Assembly: GCA_023254755.1 (NCBI GenBank)
Contig: JALRKU010000089.1
Location: 1-15,161, forward strand
Direction: 5' to 3'
DNA: 15,161 nucleotides
From: Aeromicrobium sp.
GTDB lineage: Bacteria > Actinomycetota > Actinomycetes > Propionibacteriales > Nocardioidaceae
Shown: positions 5,149 to 11,455 of the stretch, in pieces
How the letters are laid out: each line of letters starts with the position of its first letter
Position numbering within the stretch: position 1 is the first letter of the stretch
Translations under genes and position numbers: made by a program
The notes under the pieces: generated by a model
Databases searched by the model: none
What the model was told of the DNA's origin: nothing
Seen by the model: the letters and a program-made list of their open reading frames with translations, nothing else

Positions 5149-5728
5149 TCGGCTCCGGCGGAGCCGGTGCGCGACCACCCACTCTAGCAACAGCACCCCG
5201 CAGATGTCGCATCGCCTCCGCCTCGACCCGACGCACCACCGCCACGCCGATGCCGAGCCGCTCCCCCACTGCTCGGCGCGACAACGGGCCGGTGCCGGGA
5301 TCCAGCCCGAGGCGCAGCCGGAGGACCGCGGCCTGCTCGTCGGCGAGCCCGTCGAGCCACGACGTCGGGTCGTCGTCGAACGGTGACGCGACCGCCTCGA
5401 CCAGCTCGTCCGTGGGCGGCACGCGGAGCTCCGCGAGCACCTCGCCGCCGATCCACGACCAGGCGTACGTCGCGAGGCGCACACCCCGCTCGGGATCGAA
5501 CCGGTCGATCGCACGGATCAGCCCGACCGTCCCGGCCTGCACCGCGTCGGCCAGGCGGTCGTCGCGAGCGCCCAGCATCAGGGCGCGCAGCACGACCGAG
5601 CGCAGGGTGGCCACGACCAGCTCGTCGCGGGCAGCGCTGTCGCCCTCGGCCGCACGACGGGCGAGACCCCTCTCGGTCTCGCGCGACAGCGGAGGGTGAG
5701 CAAGGGCCCTGCGGCAGAAGTCGTCCAC
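5111..5728 (-). CDS. Sigma-70-family-like protein with regions 1.2, 2 and 4 (divergent region 2.4)
   Basis: A 205-residue protein with a sigma-like plan. DDFCRRALAHPPLSRETERG (residues 2-21) resembles region 1.2. GLIRAIDRFDPERGVRLATY (69-88) is a clear region 2, and DEQAAVLRLRLGL onward, with SRRAVGERLGIGVAVVRRVE (150-169), is a region 4 helix-turn-helix. Region 3 is replaced by a short acidic linker. Region 2.4, usually like WWIRQAI, reads SWIGGEV, so -10 recognition is probably unlike that of housekeeping sigma. GTG 5728 is the first start that keeps region 1.2; the frame upstream lacks sigma homology. It lies 74 nt after dnaG, echoing the dnaG-rpoD order of other bacteria. The last 12 residues (from I194) are encoded by tRNA-Asn sequence. 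It could be an active alternative sigma or a regulator derived from one. Confidence 0.72.
   Translation of the reverse strand: MDDFCRRALAHPPLSRETERGLARRAAEGDSAARDELVVATLRSVVLRALMLGARDDRLADAVQAGTVGLIRAIDRFDPERGVRLATYAWSWIGGEVLAELRVPPTDELVEAVASPFDDDPTSWLDGLADEQAAVLRLRLGLDPGTGPLSRRAVGERLGIGVAVVRRVEAEAMRHLRGAVARVGGRAPAPPEPILYSSIGRAADC
5150..5166 (-). repeat. Hairpin immediately upstream of the tRNA-Asn 5' end
   Basis: On the minus strand CGGCTCC-GCC-GGAGCCG forms a perfect 7-bp stem with a 3-nt loop. It ends 1 nt before the mature 5' end of tRNA-Asn, within the last codons of the sigma-like gene. It would lie in the pre-tRNA leader next to the RNase P cleavage site. Confidence 0.55.
5181..5210 (-). 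promoter_or_regulatory. Candidate tRNA-Asn promoter inside the sigma-like gene
   Basis: On the minus strand GCGACA (5205-5210), 18 bp and TAGAGT (5181-5186, with a TGC extension) resemble a promoter. The predicted start is about 26 nt before the mature 5' end of tRNA-Asn. It would let the tRNA be made independently of the upstream dgt-dnaG-sigma transcript. Confidence 0.5.
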
Positions 5729-5802
5729 CGGTCCACCGTCGCGTTGACGAGGCGGGGACGACAGCCTCGGTGAGGCAACCTGTGGACGGACGCGGCCGGA
5801 CG

Positions 5803-7692
5803 TCAGGCGTTGGGGACGCCGAGGATCAGGTCGCGCGCCTCGCGGTGCTGCTGCTCCAACGCGATCAGCTCGCCGAAGACCTCCTGGTACCGCTCCGCCT
5901 CGGCCACCGGGTCGGTGCGCTGCAGCCGCGACTTGACCTCGGAGATGCGGCGCCCGAGCGACAGCAGCCGCAGTCGGGCCAGGACCGAGCTGACCACGGC
6001 CTCGACGTTGGACTGCCCCGCCAGCATCGGCTCGACCGCGGCGACCTCGAGGATCTTGCGCGGCGTGTCGCCCTCGACCGCGTCGAGGGCCCGCGGCAGC
6101 CACGTGGAGTCCTCCGTGTCGGGCCAGCCTTGCCCCTGCAGGTGCACGAAGAGATGGCGGGCGATCGGGTGGCTGAAGTCCTCGGGCACCAGCCCGGCCA
6201 GGTGGTGCCGCGCCACGTGCGGGTACTGCGTCAGCGCCTTGAGCGCCTCGCGCTCGTCGGCGAACTGCGGTCCGCCGATGCTGGGCGCGGCAGGCTGCTC
6301 GACCGGAGCCTGCGGCGCCGTGACGACGGCGCCGCCCTCGCGCGCAGGAGCCGGCTTGCGGTCGGCGAGGCGACGGTGCTCGGCGCGGACCCGACCGACG
6401 TCGACGCCCACGCGCCCGGCGATCTCCCTCAGCAGCTCGTCGACCTTGGACTTGTCACGGATCGACCGCACCAGCGTCACCGCCTCGCGCACCGCGTCGA
6501 CGCGCTGGTCGCCGCGCTCGAGGTCGTACGAGCGCAGCATGTTGTCGAGCACGAACCGGTACAGCGGGATGCGTCCGGCGATCAGCTGCTGGACCGCCTC
6601 GTCGCCGTCGGCGATGCGCAGGTCGCACGGATCCATGCCGCGCGGCTCGACCGCCACGTACGTCTGCGACACGAACTGCTGGTCGCCCTGGAAGGTCTTC
6701 AACGCGGCTCGCTGGCCCGCCTCGTCGCCGTCGAAGGTGAAGACGACCTCGCCACGGAAGGCGTCGTGGTCGAGCATCAGCCGACGCAGCACCCGGGCGT
6801 GGTCCTCCCCGAACGCGGTGCCGCAGGTCGCGACGGCCGTGGTGACCCCGGCCTCGTGGCACGCCATCACGTCGGTGTACCCCTCGACGATCACCGCCTG
6901 GCTCTGTCCGGAGATGCTGCGACGTGCCAGGTCGATGCCGTACAGCACCTGGCTCTTCTTGTAGATCGGCGACTCGGAGGTGTTGAGGTACTTGGCCTCG
7001 ATGCGGTCGTCGTCGAAGATGCGCCGCGCGCCGAACCCGACGATCTCGCCGGTCATCTCGCGGATCGGCCACATCAGACGCCCGCGGAACCGGTCGTAGA
7101 GACCGCGGTTGCCGCGGCCTGCCAGGCCTCCCGTGACGAGCTCGTCGTCGGTGAAGCCCTTGCCGCGCAGGTGGTCCACCAGCGCCTCGCCCGACCGCGG
7201 CGAGAACCCCATCCCGAACCTCTCGGCGGCAGCCTGGGTGAATCCGCGGTCCTGCACGAAGCGGCGACCCTCCTGGGCCTCGGGCGCGGTGCCGAGGTAG
7301 GCGGCGTAGAACTCGCCGGCGAGTCGGTGCGCCTCGAGCAGCCGTGGCCGCTGGTTGGGCTCGCGCCGGGGCCCCGGGGTCGAGCCCTCCTCGTAGCGCA
7401 GCACGACGCCGTACTTGGCGGCGAGGCGCTCGACCGCCTCGACGAACGTGAGGCCCTCGATCTCCATCAGGAACCGGTAGACGTCACCGCCGACGCCGCA
7501 GCCGAAGCAGTGGTACGTGCCGACCGACGGCCGGACGTTGAACGACGGCGACTTCTCGTCGTGGAAGGGGCACAGACCCTTGCGGGCGCCGCCGCCGGCG
7601 TTGCGCAGGGCCACGTACTGCTCGACGACCTCGTCGATCCTGGCGCGTTCGCGGACGACCTGGATGTCCTCCTGCACGATCCGCCCGGCCAT
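5803..7692 (-). CDS. dnaG: DNA primase
   Basis: A 629-residue DnaG that makes RNA primers at the replication fork together with the replicative helicase. The N-terminal CHC2 zinc ribbon is intact: Cys41-Pro-Phe-His44 and Cys62-x2-Cys65. The RNA polymerase core follows, with YLNTSESPIYKKSQVLYG (about 235-252). The TOPRIM motifs are VIVEGYTDVM (Glu270) and FTFDGDEAG (Asp321/Asp323). The C-terminal helicase-interaction part is present to about 629, the usual length. ATG 7692 follows a TAGGAT -10 by 6 nt, although the AGGA in that hexamer could also serve as a ribosome site. It starts 18 nt after the dgt stop, so it may be transcribed both with dgt and from its own start. The sigma-like gene follows in the same direction. 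Confidence 0.98.
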   Translation of the reverse strand: MAGRIVQEDIQVVRERARIDEVVEQYVALRNAGGGARKGLCPFHDEKSPSFNVRPSVGTYHCFGCGVGGDVYRFLMEIEGLTFVEAVERLAAKYGVVLRYEEGSTPGPRREPNQRPRLLEAHRLAGEFYAAYLGTAPEAQEGRRFVQDRGFTQAAAERFGMGFSPRSGEALVDHLRGKGFTDDELVTGGLAGRGNRGLYDRFRGRLMWPIREMTGEIVGFGARRIFDDDRIEAKYLNTSESPIYKKSQVLYGIDLARRSISGQSQAVIVEGYTDVMACHEAGVTTAVATCGTAFGEDHARVLRRLMLDHDAFRGEVVFTFDGDEAGQRAALKTFQGDQQFVSQTYVAVEPRGMDPCDLRIADGDEAVQQLIAGRIPLYRFVLDNMLRSYDLERGDQRVDAVREAVTLVRSIRDKSKVDELLREIAGRVGVDVGRVRAEHRRLADRKPAPAREGGAVVTAPQAPVEQPAAPSIGGPQFADEREALKALTQYPHVARHHLAGLVPEDFSHPIARHLFVHLQGQGWPDTEDSTWLPRALDAVEGDTPRKILEVAAVEPMLAGQSNVEAVVSSVLARLRLLSLGRRISEVKSRLQRTDPVAEAERYQEVFGELIALEQQHREARDLILGVPNA

Positions 7693-7698
7693 GGCTGG

Positions 7699-7704
7699 AT
7701 CCTA
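7699..7704 (-). promoter_or_regulatory. Putative -10 element (TAGGAT) for dnaG
   Basis: TAGGAT lies in the 18-nt gap between the dgt stop and dnaG, 6 nt before the ATG at 7692. This spacing fits a leaderless dnaG transcript. The AGGA core is also a possible Shine-Dalgarno, so the two readings cannot be separated by sequence alone. Confidence 0.45.
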
Positions 7705-7710
7705 CGTCGC

Positions 7711-8943
7711 TCAGTCCAGCAGCCGCAGGCCCCAGGTGCGGGCCGACACGTCGGTGAGGCTGGCGACCTGGTCGATCACGGCACGCAGACGTCCGGCGTC
7801 GTCGGTCGCGGCCGCGTGGTCGGCCGCGAAGTCCGGCTCCAGGTCACGACCCTCGGTGCGCACCAGCACGTCGACGAGCGCCCGGAGCAGCTCGCGCTGC
7901 CGGTCCTGGACCTCGGCGCGCCGGTCGGTCCGCATGACGTAGTGGGCCGCCAGGGCCTTGAGCACGGTGATCTCGTCGCGGGTGCCCTGAGGCACCTCGA
8001 GGTCCGCCTCGTAGCGGATGAGAGGGCCCGACCCCCACCGCTGCACGGTCGCCGCCTGCGCCGCCGTGGCGAATCGACCGATCAGCGTGCTGGTGAAGTT
8101 CTTGAGCTCGGCCCGCGCGGCCCGGCTCCCGTCGAACGCGAGCACGGGCCAGTCCTCCAGCCCGTGGAGCCGCTCGAGCGCCGCGCCGAGCCGGTCGTCG
8201 TCGGCCGTCTCGTCGTACCACTCCCGCGCCACCGCGAACACGTCCGCGAGCTCGAGGACGGCCGGGTCGAGCGCGAAGAACCCACCGAAGACCGCGTCCT
8301 CGACGTCGTGCACCGAGTAGGCGATGTCGTCCGACAGATCCATGACCTGCGCCTCGATCGGCCGACGCCCGTCGGGCGCGCCGGCGCGCAGCCAGTCGAA
8401 GACCGGGCGGTCGTCGGGATACACGCCGAACTTCGCGCCGCCGTCGGGCGCGTGACCGCGGGCCCACGGGTACTTCACGCAGGCCGACAGCGTGGCGCGC
8501 GTCAGGTTCAGCCCCACGCTCATCCCGTCGGCGTCGAACGTCTTGGACTCCAGCCGCGCGAGCAGACGCAGGGTCTGCGCGTTGCCCTCGAAGCCACCGC
8601 ACGACGCCGCGGCTGCATCGAGCGCCACCTCGCCGGTGTGGCCGAACGGCGGGTGGCCCAGGTCGTGCGACAGCGCCGCCGAGTCGACGACGTCCGGGTC
8701 GCAGCCCAACGACTTTCCGAGCTCACGCGCCACCTGGGCGACCTCGAGGGTGTGGGTGAGACGGTTGCGCACGAAGTCGTCCGAGCCCGCGCCCATGACC
8801 TGGGTCTTGGCCGACAGCCGTCGCAGCGCCGACGAGTGCACGATGCGGCCACGGTCGCGCTCGAACGGCGAGCGCTCGGTGCGCTTCGGAGGCTCGTCGA
8901 CGAACCGCTCCCAGGCCTCCGGGCCGTACGCCTGCACGCTCAT
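7711..8943 (-). CDS. dgt: Deoxyguanosinetriphosphate triphosphohydrolase-like protein
   Basis: A 410-residue HD-domain dNTPase, which hydrolyses dNTPs to deoxynucleosides and triphosphate and so helps set dNTP pools. The metal-binding residues are visible: His64 in RLTHTLEVAQ, His93-Asp94 in LSHDLGHPPFGH and the distal Asp in MDLSDDIAYSVHD. The GGFEGNAQTLRLL segment is also typical of the family. The length matches the type 2 dGTPase-like family of Actinobacteria. ATG 8943 has a TAGCGT sequence 10 nt upstream that could be its -10, but the spacing differs from the leaderless genes here. The gene directly precedes dnaG, as in mycobacteria, which fits a shared role in supplying DNA synthesis. 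Whether it prefers dGTP cannot be told from the sequence. Confidence 0.95.
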   Translation of the reverse strand: MSVQAYGPEAWERFVDEPPKRTERSPFERDRGRIVHSSALRRLSAKTQVMGAGSDDFVRNRLTHTLEVAQVARELGKSLGCDPDVVDSAALSHDLGHPPFGHTGEVALDAAAASCGGFEGNAQTLRLLARLESKTFDADGMSVGLNLTRATLSACVKYPWARGHAPDGGAKFGVYPDDRPVFDWLRAGAPDGRRPIEAQVMDLSDDIAYSVHDVEDAVFGGFFALDPAVLELADVFAVAREWYDETADDDRLGAALERLHGLEDWPVLAFDGSRAARAELKNFTSTLIGRFATAAQAATVQRWGSGPLIRYEADLEVPQGTRDEITVLKALAAHYVMRTDRRAEVQDRQRELLRALVDVLVRTEGRDLEPDFAADHAAATDDAGRLRAVIDQVASLTDVSARTWGLRLLD

Positions 8944-8992
8944 GTCGGGGCCGACGCTACCGGTGCCGCGGCGCCGGGCTGTCGGGACCGCG

Positions 8993-9874
8993 TCAGAACC
9001 GGCCGTTGCGCGGCCGCGGCTGGCAGCGCGGGCACCAGTACGACGACCGGTTCATGAACGCGTCGCGCCGGATCGGGGTGCCGCAGCGGTCGCACGGGTG
9101 CCCCTCCTGGCCGTAGGCCTGCAGCGACCGGTCGAAGTAGCCGCTGTTGCCGTTGACGTTGACGTAGAGGGCGTCGAACGACGTGCCGCCCTGCGCGAGC
9201 GCGTCGGTCATGACGTCGACCGCGTGCCCCAGCAGCTCCTCGGCCTCGCGTCGGCGCAGGTGTCGGGTGTTGCGCGCGTAGTGCAGCGGCGTGCGCCACA
9301 GCGACTCGTCGGCGTAGATGTTGCCGACGCCCGACACGAGCGTCTGGTCCAGCAGCGCCCGCTTGACGCCCGTCTCCCGCCGTCGCAGCCGGGTGACGAA
9401 CTCGTCGACGTCGAACGCCGGGTCGAGCGGGTCGCGCGCGATGTGGGTGATCTCGCTCGGCACGACCGAGCCGTCGACCTCGACCAGCCCGTCGCTGAAC
9501 GACATCCCGCCGAAGATCCGCTGGTCCGCGAATCGCAGCTGCGAGCCGTCGTCGAGGTCGAGCGAGACCCGCTGGTGCCGAGCCGGCGGCGCGTCGGGCG
9601 TGCCGACCAGGAACTGTCCGCTCATCCCGAGGTGACACAACACCGCATCACCGCCGGGTCCGGACCCACCGTCGAGCAGGAGCCACAGGTACTTCCCGCG
9701 ACGCGCCGCCCCCTCGACCCGCCGTCCCGCGAGGCGTGCCGCGAAGTCGGCCGGACCCGCCTCGTGGCGGCGCATGGAGCGTGGCTCGTGGACCGTGACA
9801 CGCTCGATCGCGCGACCGACGACGTGCTCGACCAGACCCAGCCGGACGACCTCGACCTCAGGCAGCTCGGGCAC
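8993..9874 (-). CDS. mutM: Formamidopyrimidine-DNA glycosylase
   Basis: A 293-residue Fpg/MutM, a bifunctional glycosylase and AP lyase that removes 8-oxoguanine and formamidopyrimidines. The N-terminus MPELPEVE gives the catalytic Pro and Glu after Met removal. RRGKYLW (Lys61) is the conserved beta-hairpin lysine. The C-terminal zinc finger is complete: Cys261-x2-Cys264 and Cys281-x2-Cys284 around GTPIRRDAFMNRSSYW. The start is GTG 9874, fixed by the Pro-Glu N-terminus; GGGA lies 5 nt upstream. It follows rnc by 21 nt in the same direction, so the two are probably co-transcribed. In many actinobacteria smc and ftsY follow mutM; here dgt and dnaG follow instead, 49 nt downstream. Confidence 0.97.
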   Translation of the reverse strand: MPELPEVEVVRLGLVEHVVGRAIERVTVHEPRSMRRHEAGPADFAARLAGRRVEGAARRGKYLWLLLDGGSGPGGDAVLCHLGMSGQFLVGTPDAPPARHQRVSLDLDDGSQLRFADQRIFGGMSFSDGLVEVDGSVVPSEITHIARDPLDPAFDVDEFVTRLRRRETGVKRALLDQTLVSGVGNIYADESLWRTPLHYARNTRHLRRREAEELLGHAVDVMTDALAQGGTSFDALYVNVNGNSGYFDRSLQAYGQEGHPCDRCGTPIRRDAFMNRSSYWCPRCQPRPRNGRF

Positions 9875-9895
9875 GTCAGTCCCGCACGACCACGG

Positions 9896-10606
9896 TCACA
9901 CCTGCGCCTCGAGACGGGCGCTGATCGCCCTCCAGGCAATCTCGGCGACCATCTGCTCGGCCTCCTGCTTGGAGCGGCCCGAGCCGCCGCCGAAGGTCTC
10001 GTCGCCGACGACGACCTCGGCCGTGAAGGTCTTGTCGTGGTCGGGGCCGGTGCCCTGCAGCACGTAGTACGGGACGCCCAGACCGTTGTTGGCCGAGATC
10101 TCCTGCAAGGAGGTCTTCCAGTCCAGGCCGGCGCCCAGCTCGGCGGCACTCTCCATGACCGGGTCGAACACCCGGTGGATGACCTCGGAGGCACGCTCGA
10201 TGCCGAACTGGACGTAGATCGCGCCGATGATCGCCTCGACGGTGTCGGACAGGATCGACGCCTTCTCGCGACCGCCCGTGGTCTCCTCGCCGCGGCCCAG
10301 GCGCAGGTGGTCGCCGATGCCCAGCCGTCGAGCGACGACCGCCAGCGACTTGGCGCTCACGACGGCAGCGCGCAGCTTCGCGAGCTGCCCCTCCGGGAGG
10401 TCGGGGTGCGTCGTGAACAGCGTGTCGGTCACGACCACGCCGAGCACCGAGTCGCCCAGGAACTCCAGGCGCTCGTTGTTCGGGATCTGGCCGTTCTCGT
10501 ACGCGAACGATCGATGCGTCAGCGCGTGCTCCAGCAGCCCGGTGTCGAGATCAGGGACACCGAGCGTCGTCCGGAGCTCGTCGAGCCCGGCCGAGGTGGA
10601 GGTCAG
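9896..10606 (-). CDS. rnc: Ribonuclease III
   Basis: RNase III cleaves double-stranded RNA, including the 30S rRNA precursor. The catalytic domain has the signature NNERLEFLGDSVLG, with the metal-binding DTVEAIIGAIY later. A C-terminal double-stranded RNA-binding domain runs from DWKTSLQEISANNGLG through GSGRSKQEAEQ. The start is unusual. Homologues begin about 20 residues before LTHRSFAYEN, and the only start-like codon there is CTG 10606-10604, which overlaps the rpmF stop as CTGA. No ATG, GTG or TTG lies between that point and the catalytic domain. With CTG the protein has 236 residues, close to mycobacterial RNase III. The nearest canonical in-frame alternative, GTG 10648 within rpmF, would add a basic 14-residue extension. 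Coupling to rpmF translation is likely either way. Confidence 0.93.
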   Translation of the reverse strand: MTSTSAGLDELRTTLGVPDLDTGLLEHALTHRSFAYENGQIPNNERLEFLGDSVLGVVVTDTLFTTHPDLPEGQLAKLRAAVVSAKSLAVVARRLGIGDHLRLGRGEETTGGREKASILSDTVEAIIGAIYVQFGIERASEVIHRVFDPVMESAAELGAGLDWKTSLQEISANNGLGVPYYVLQGTGPDHDKTFTAEVVVGDETFGGGSGRSKQEAEQMVAEIAWRAISARLEAQV

Positions 10607-10788
10607 AGGACCTGACGACGGTCGCCGCGGGCGCCGTACTGGCCGCACTCGCTGCACGCGTGGTGCGGACGCACCTTGGCGTCGCACGCCGGGTTCGCGC
10701 AGTCGACGACCTGGACGACGGTCGTCTTCCACTGCGAACGACGGTGACGCGTGTTGCTGCGCGACATCTTCCGCTTCGGGACTGCCAC
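10603..10788 (-). CDS. rpmF: 50S ribosomal protein L32
   Basis: A 61-residue L32. The N-terminus MAVPKRKMSRSNTRHRRSQW is diagnostic. A zinc-binding C4 set is present (Cys30, Cys35, Cys45, Cys48), so this is the zinc-dependent paralogue. The first pair is spaced C-x4-C (CANPAC) rather than the C-x2-C I would expect. The start is GTG 10788 with a strong AGGAG five nt upstream, overlapping the TAG of the preceding DUF177 gene. The stop overlaps the proposed CTG start of rnc. DUF177-rpmF pairing is conserved across bacteria and implies a joint role in 50S assembly. Confidence 0.97.
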   Translation of the reverse strand: MAVPKRKMSRSNTRHRRSQWKTTVVQVVDCANPACDAKVRPHHACSECGQYGARGDRRQVL

Positions 10789-10796
10789 GGTGACTC

Positions 10797-11333
10797 CTAA
10801 GGAACTTCTGGGGACTCGGGTTGGGCTACCTGCTGGAGCGCCGACCACCGGGGGTCGATCGCAGCTCCGTGCGTGTGCTGAGGATCGTCCGCGAGCCGCG
10901 CCCCGCACTCGGGGCACAGTCCCGGACAGTCCGGAACACACCACGGGTCGTGCGGCAGTGTCTCCACCACCGCCTCCCGCAGGAGGGGTTCGAGGTCGAG
11001 CAGGTCGTCCTCGAGGGCGTACTCCTCCTCCGACGCGTCCTCGAAGAGGTACAGCTCCTGGAAGTCGACCGTGACGTCGTCCTCGATCGGTTCCAGGCAC
11101 CGCACGCACTCCCCGGACGCTCGTCCCGAGGCCGTTCCTGTCACCAGGACACCGTCCATGACCGCCTCGAACCGCAGCTCGAGCTCGATCGTGGAACCCT
11201 CGGGCACGCCGTAGACGTCGTGGCCCAGATCGGTCGGCGCCTGGACCGTGCGGTGCTCGGTGCGCTCGGTACCCGGCTGTCGACCCCATCCACGGGTCTC
11301 GACCACCAGAGGTCCCGGTTGCACTTCTACCAT
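10797..11333 (-). CDS. YceD / DUF177 family protein
   Basis: A 178-residue DUF177 (YceD-like) protein, a family tied to the ribosome by constant linkage to rpmF and implicated elsewhere in 23S rRNA metabolism. LVVETRGWGRQPGTE near the N-terminus, GVPEGSTIELELRFEAVMDGV, SGECVRCLEPI and FQELYLFED are the family segments. A Cys cluster (WCVPDCPGLCPECGARL) near the C-terminus could bind metal. The stop is 8 nt before rpmF, and its TAG is part of the rpmF ribosome site. The start is uncertain. ATG 11333 leaves the short lead typical of homologues, while ATG 11384 (195 residues) has an AGGAGG but 12 nt away and would be clipped if the TACCAT at 11383-11388 is the -10. It is divergent from dinB. Confidence 0.9.
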   Translation of the reverse strand: MVEVQPGPLVVETRGWGRQPGTERTEHRTVQAPTDLGHDVYGVPEGSTIELELRFEAVMDGVLVTGTASGRASGECVRCLEPIEDDVTVDFQELYLFEDASEEEYALEDDLLDLEPLLREAVVETLPHDPWCVPDCPGLCPECGARLADDPQHTHGAAIDPRWSALQQVAQPESPEVP

Positions 11334-11382
11334 CCGTCCCAGGTGCGTGACTGATCTTCGACCTGCAAGCAGGCCGACGTTC

Positions 11383-11388
11383 ATGGTA
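11383..11388 (-). promoter_or_regulatory. Possible -10 element (TACCAT) for the DUF177-rpmF-rnc-mutM operon
   Basis: On the minus strand TACCAT would give a start near 11376 and a leader of about 43 nt to ATG 11333. It overlaps the alternative ATG 11384, so only one of the two can be right. There is no good -35. Confidence 0.3.
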
Positions 11389-11443
11389 GCGCGAACCCTC
11401 CTGCCGCGACGAATCGAGGCCCGTGGGTGTCCGACCCGACTGC

Positions 11444-11449
11444 CATGGT
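11444..11449 (+). promoter_or_regulatory. Putative extended -10 (TGC-CATGGT) for dinB
   Basis: CATGGT preceded by TGC lies 6 nt before the GTG at 11456, again the leaderless spacing. The same TGN-CANNNT form is seen upstream of the HAD phosphatase gene. No LexA-type inverted repeat was recognised in the 11334-11455 intergenic region. Confidence 0.4.
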
Positions 11450-11455
11450 GCAGGG

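Noticed and set aside
5729..6103. Extension of the sigma-like frame upstream into dnaG.
   Set aside because: Sequence before GTG 5728 is an out-of-frame reading of dnaG and the 74-nt spacer, with no sigma homology.
5383..9057. A 1224-codon open frame on the plus strand across sigma, dnaG and dgt.
   Set aside because: It is antisense to well-recognised genes, is rich in Arg, Ala, Val and Gln as GC-rich shadows are, and matches no family.
8492..10615. A 707-codon plus-strand frame over dgt, mutM and rnc.
   Set aside because: It is complementary to three firmly identified genes and its composition is that of an antisense shadow.
11334..11455. LexA/SOS box upstream of dinB.
   Set aside because: CGAAC occurs once near 11391, but no matching GTTCG half-site at the right spacing was found.
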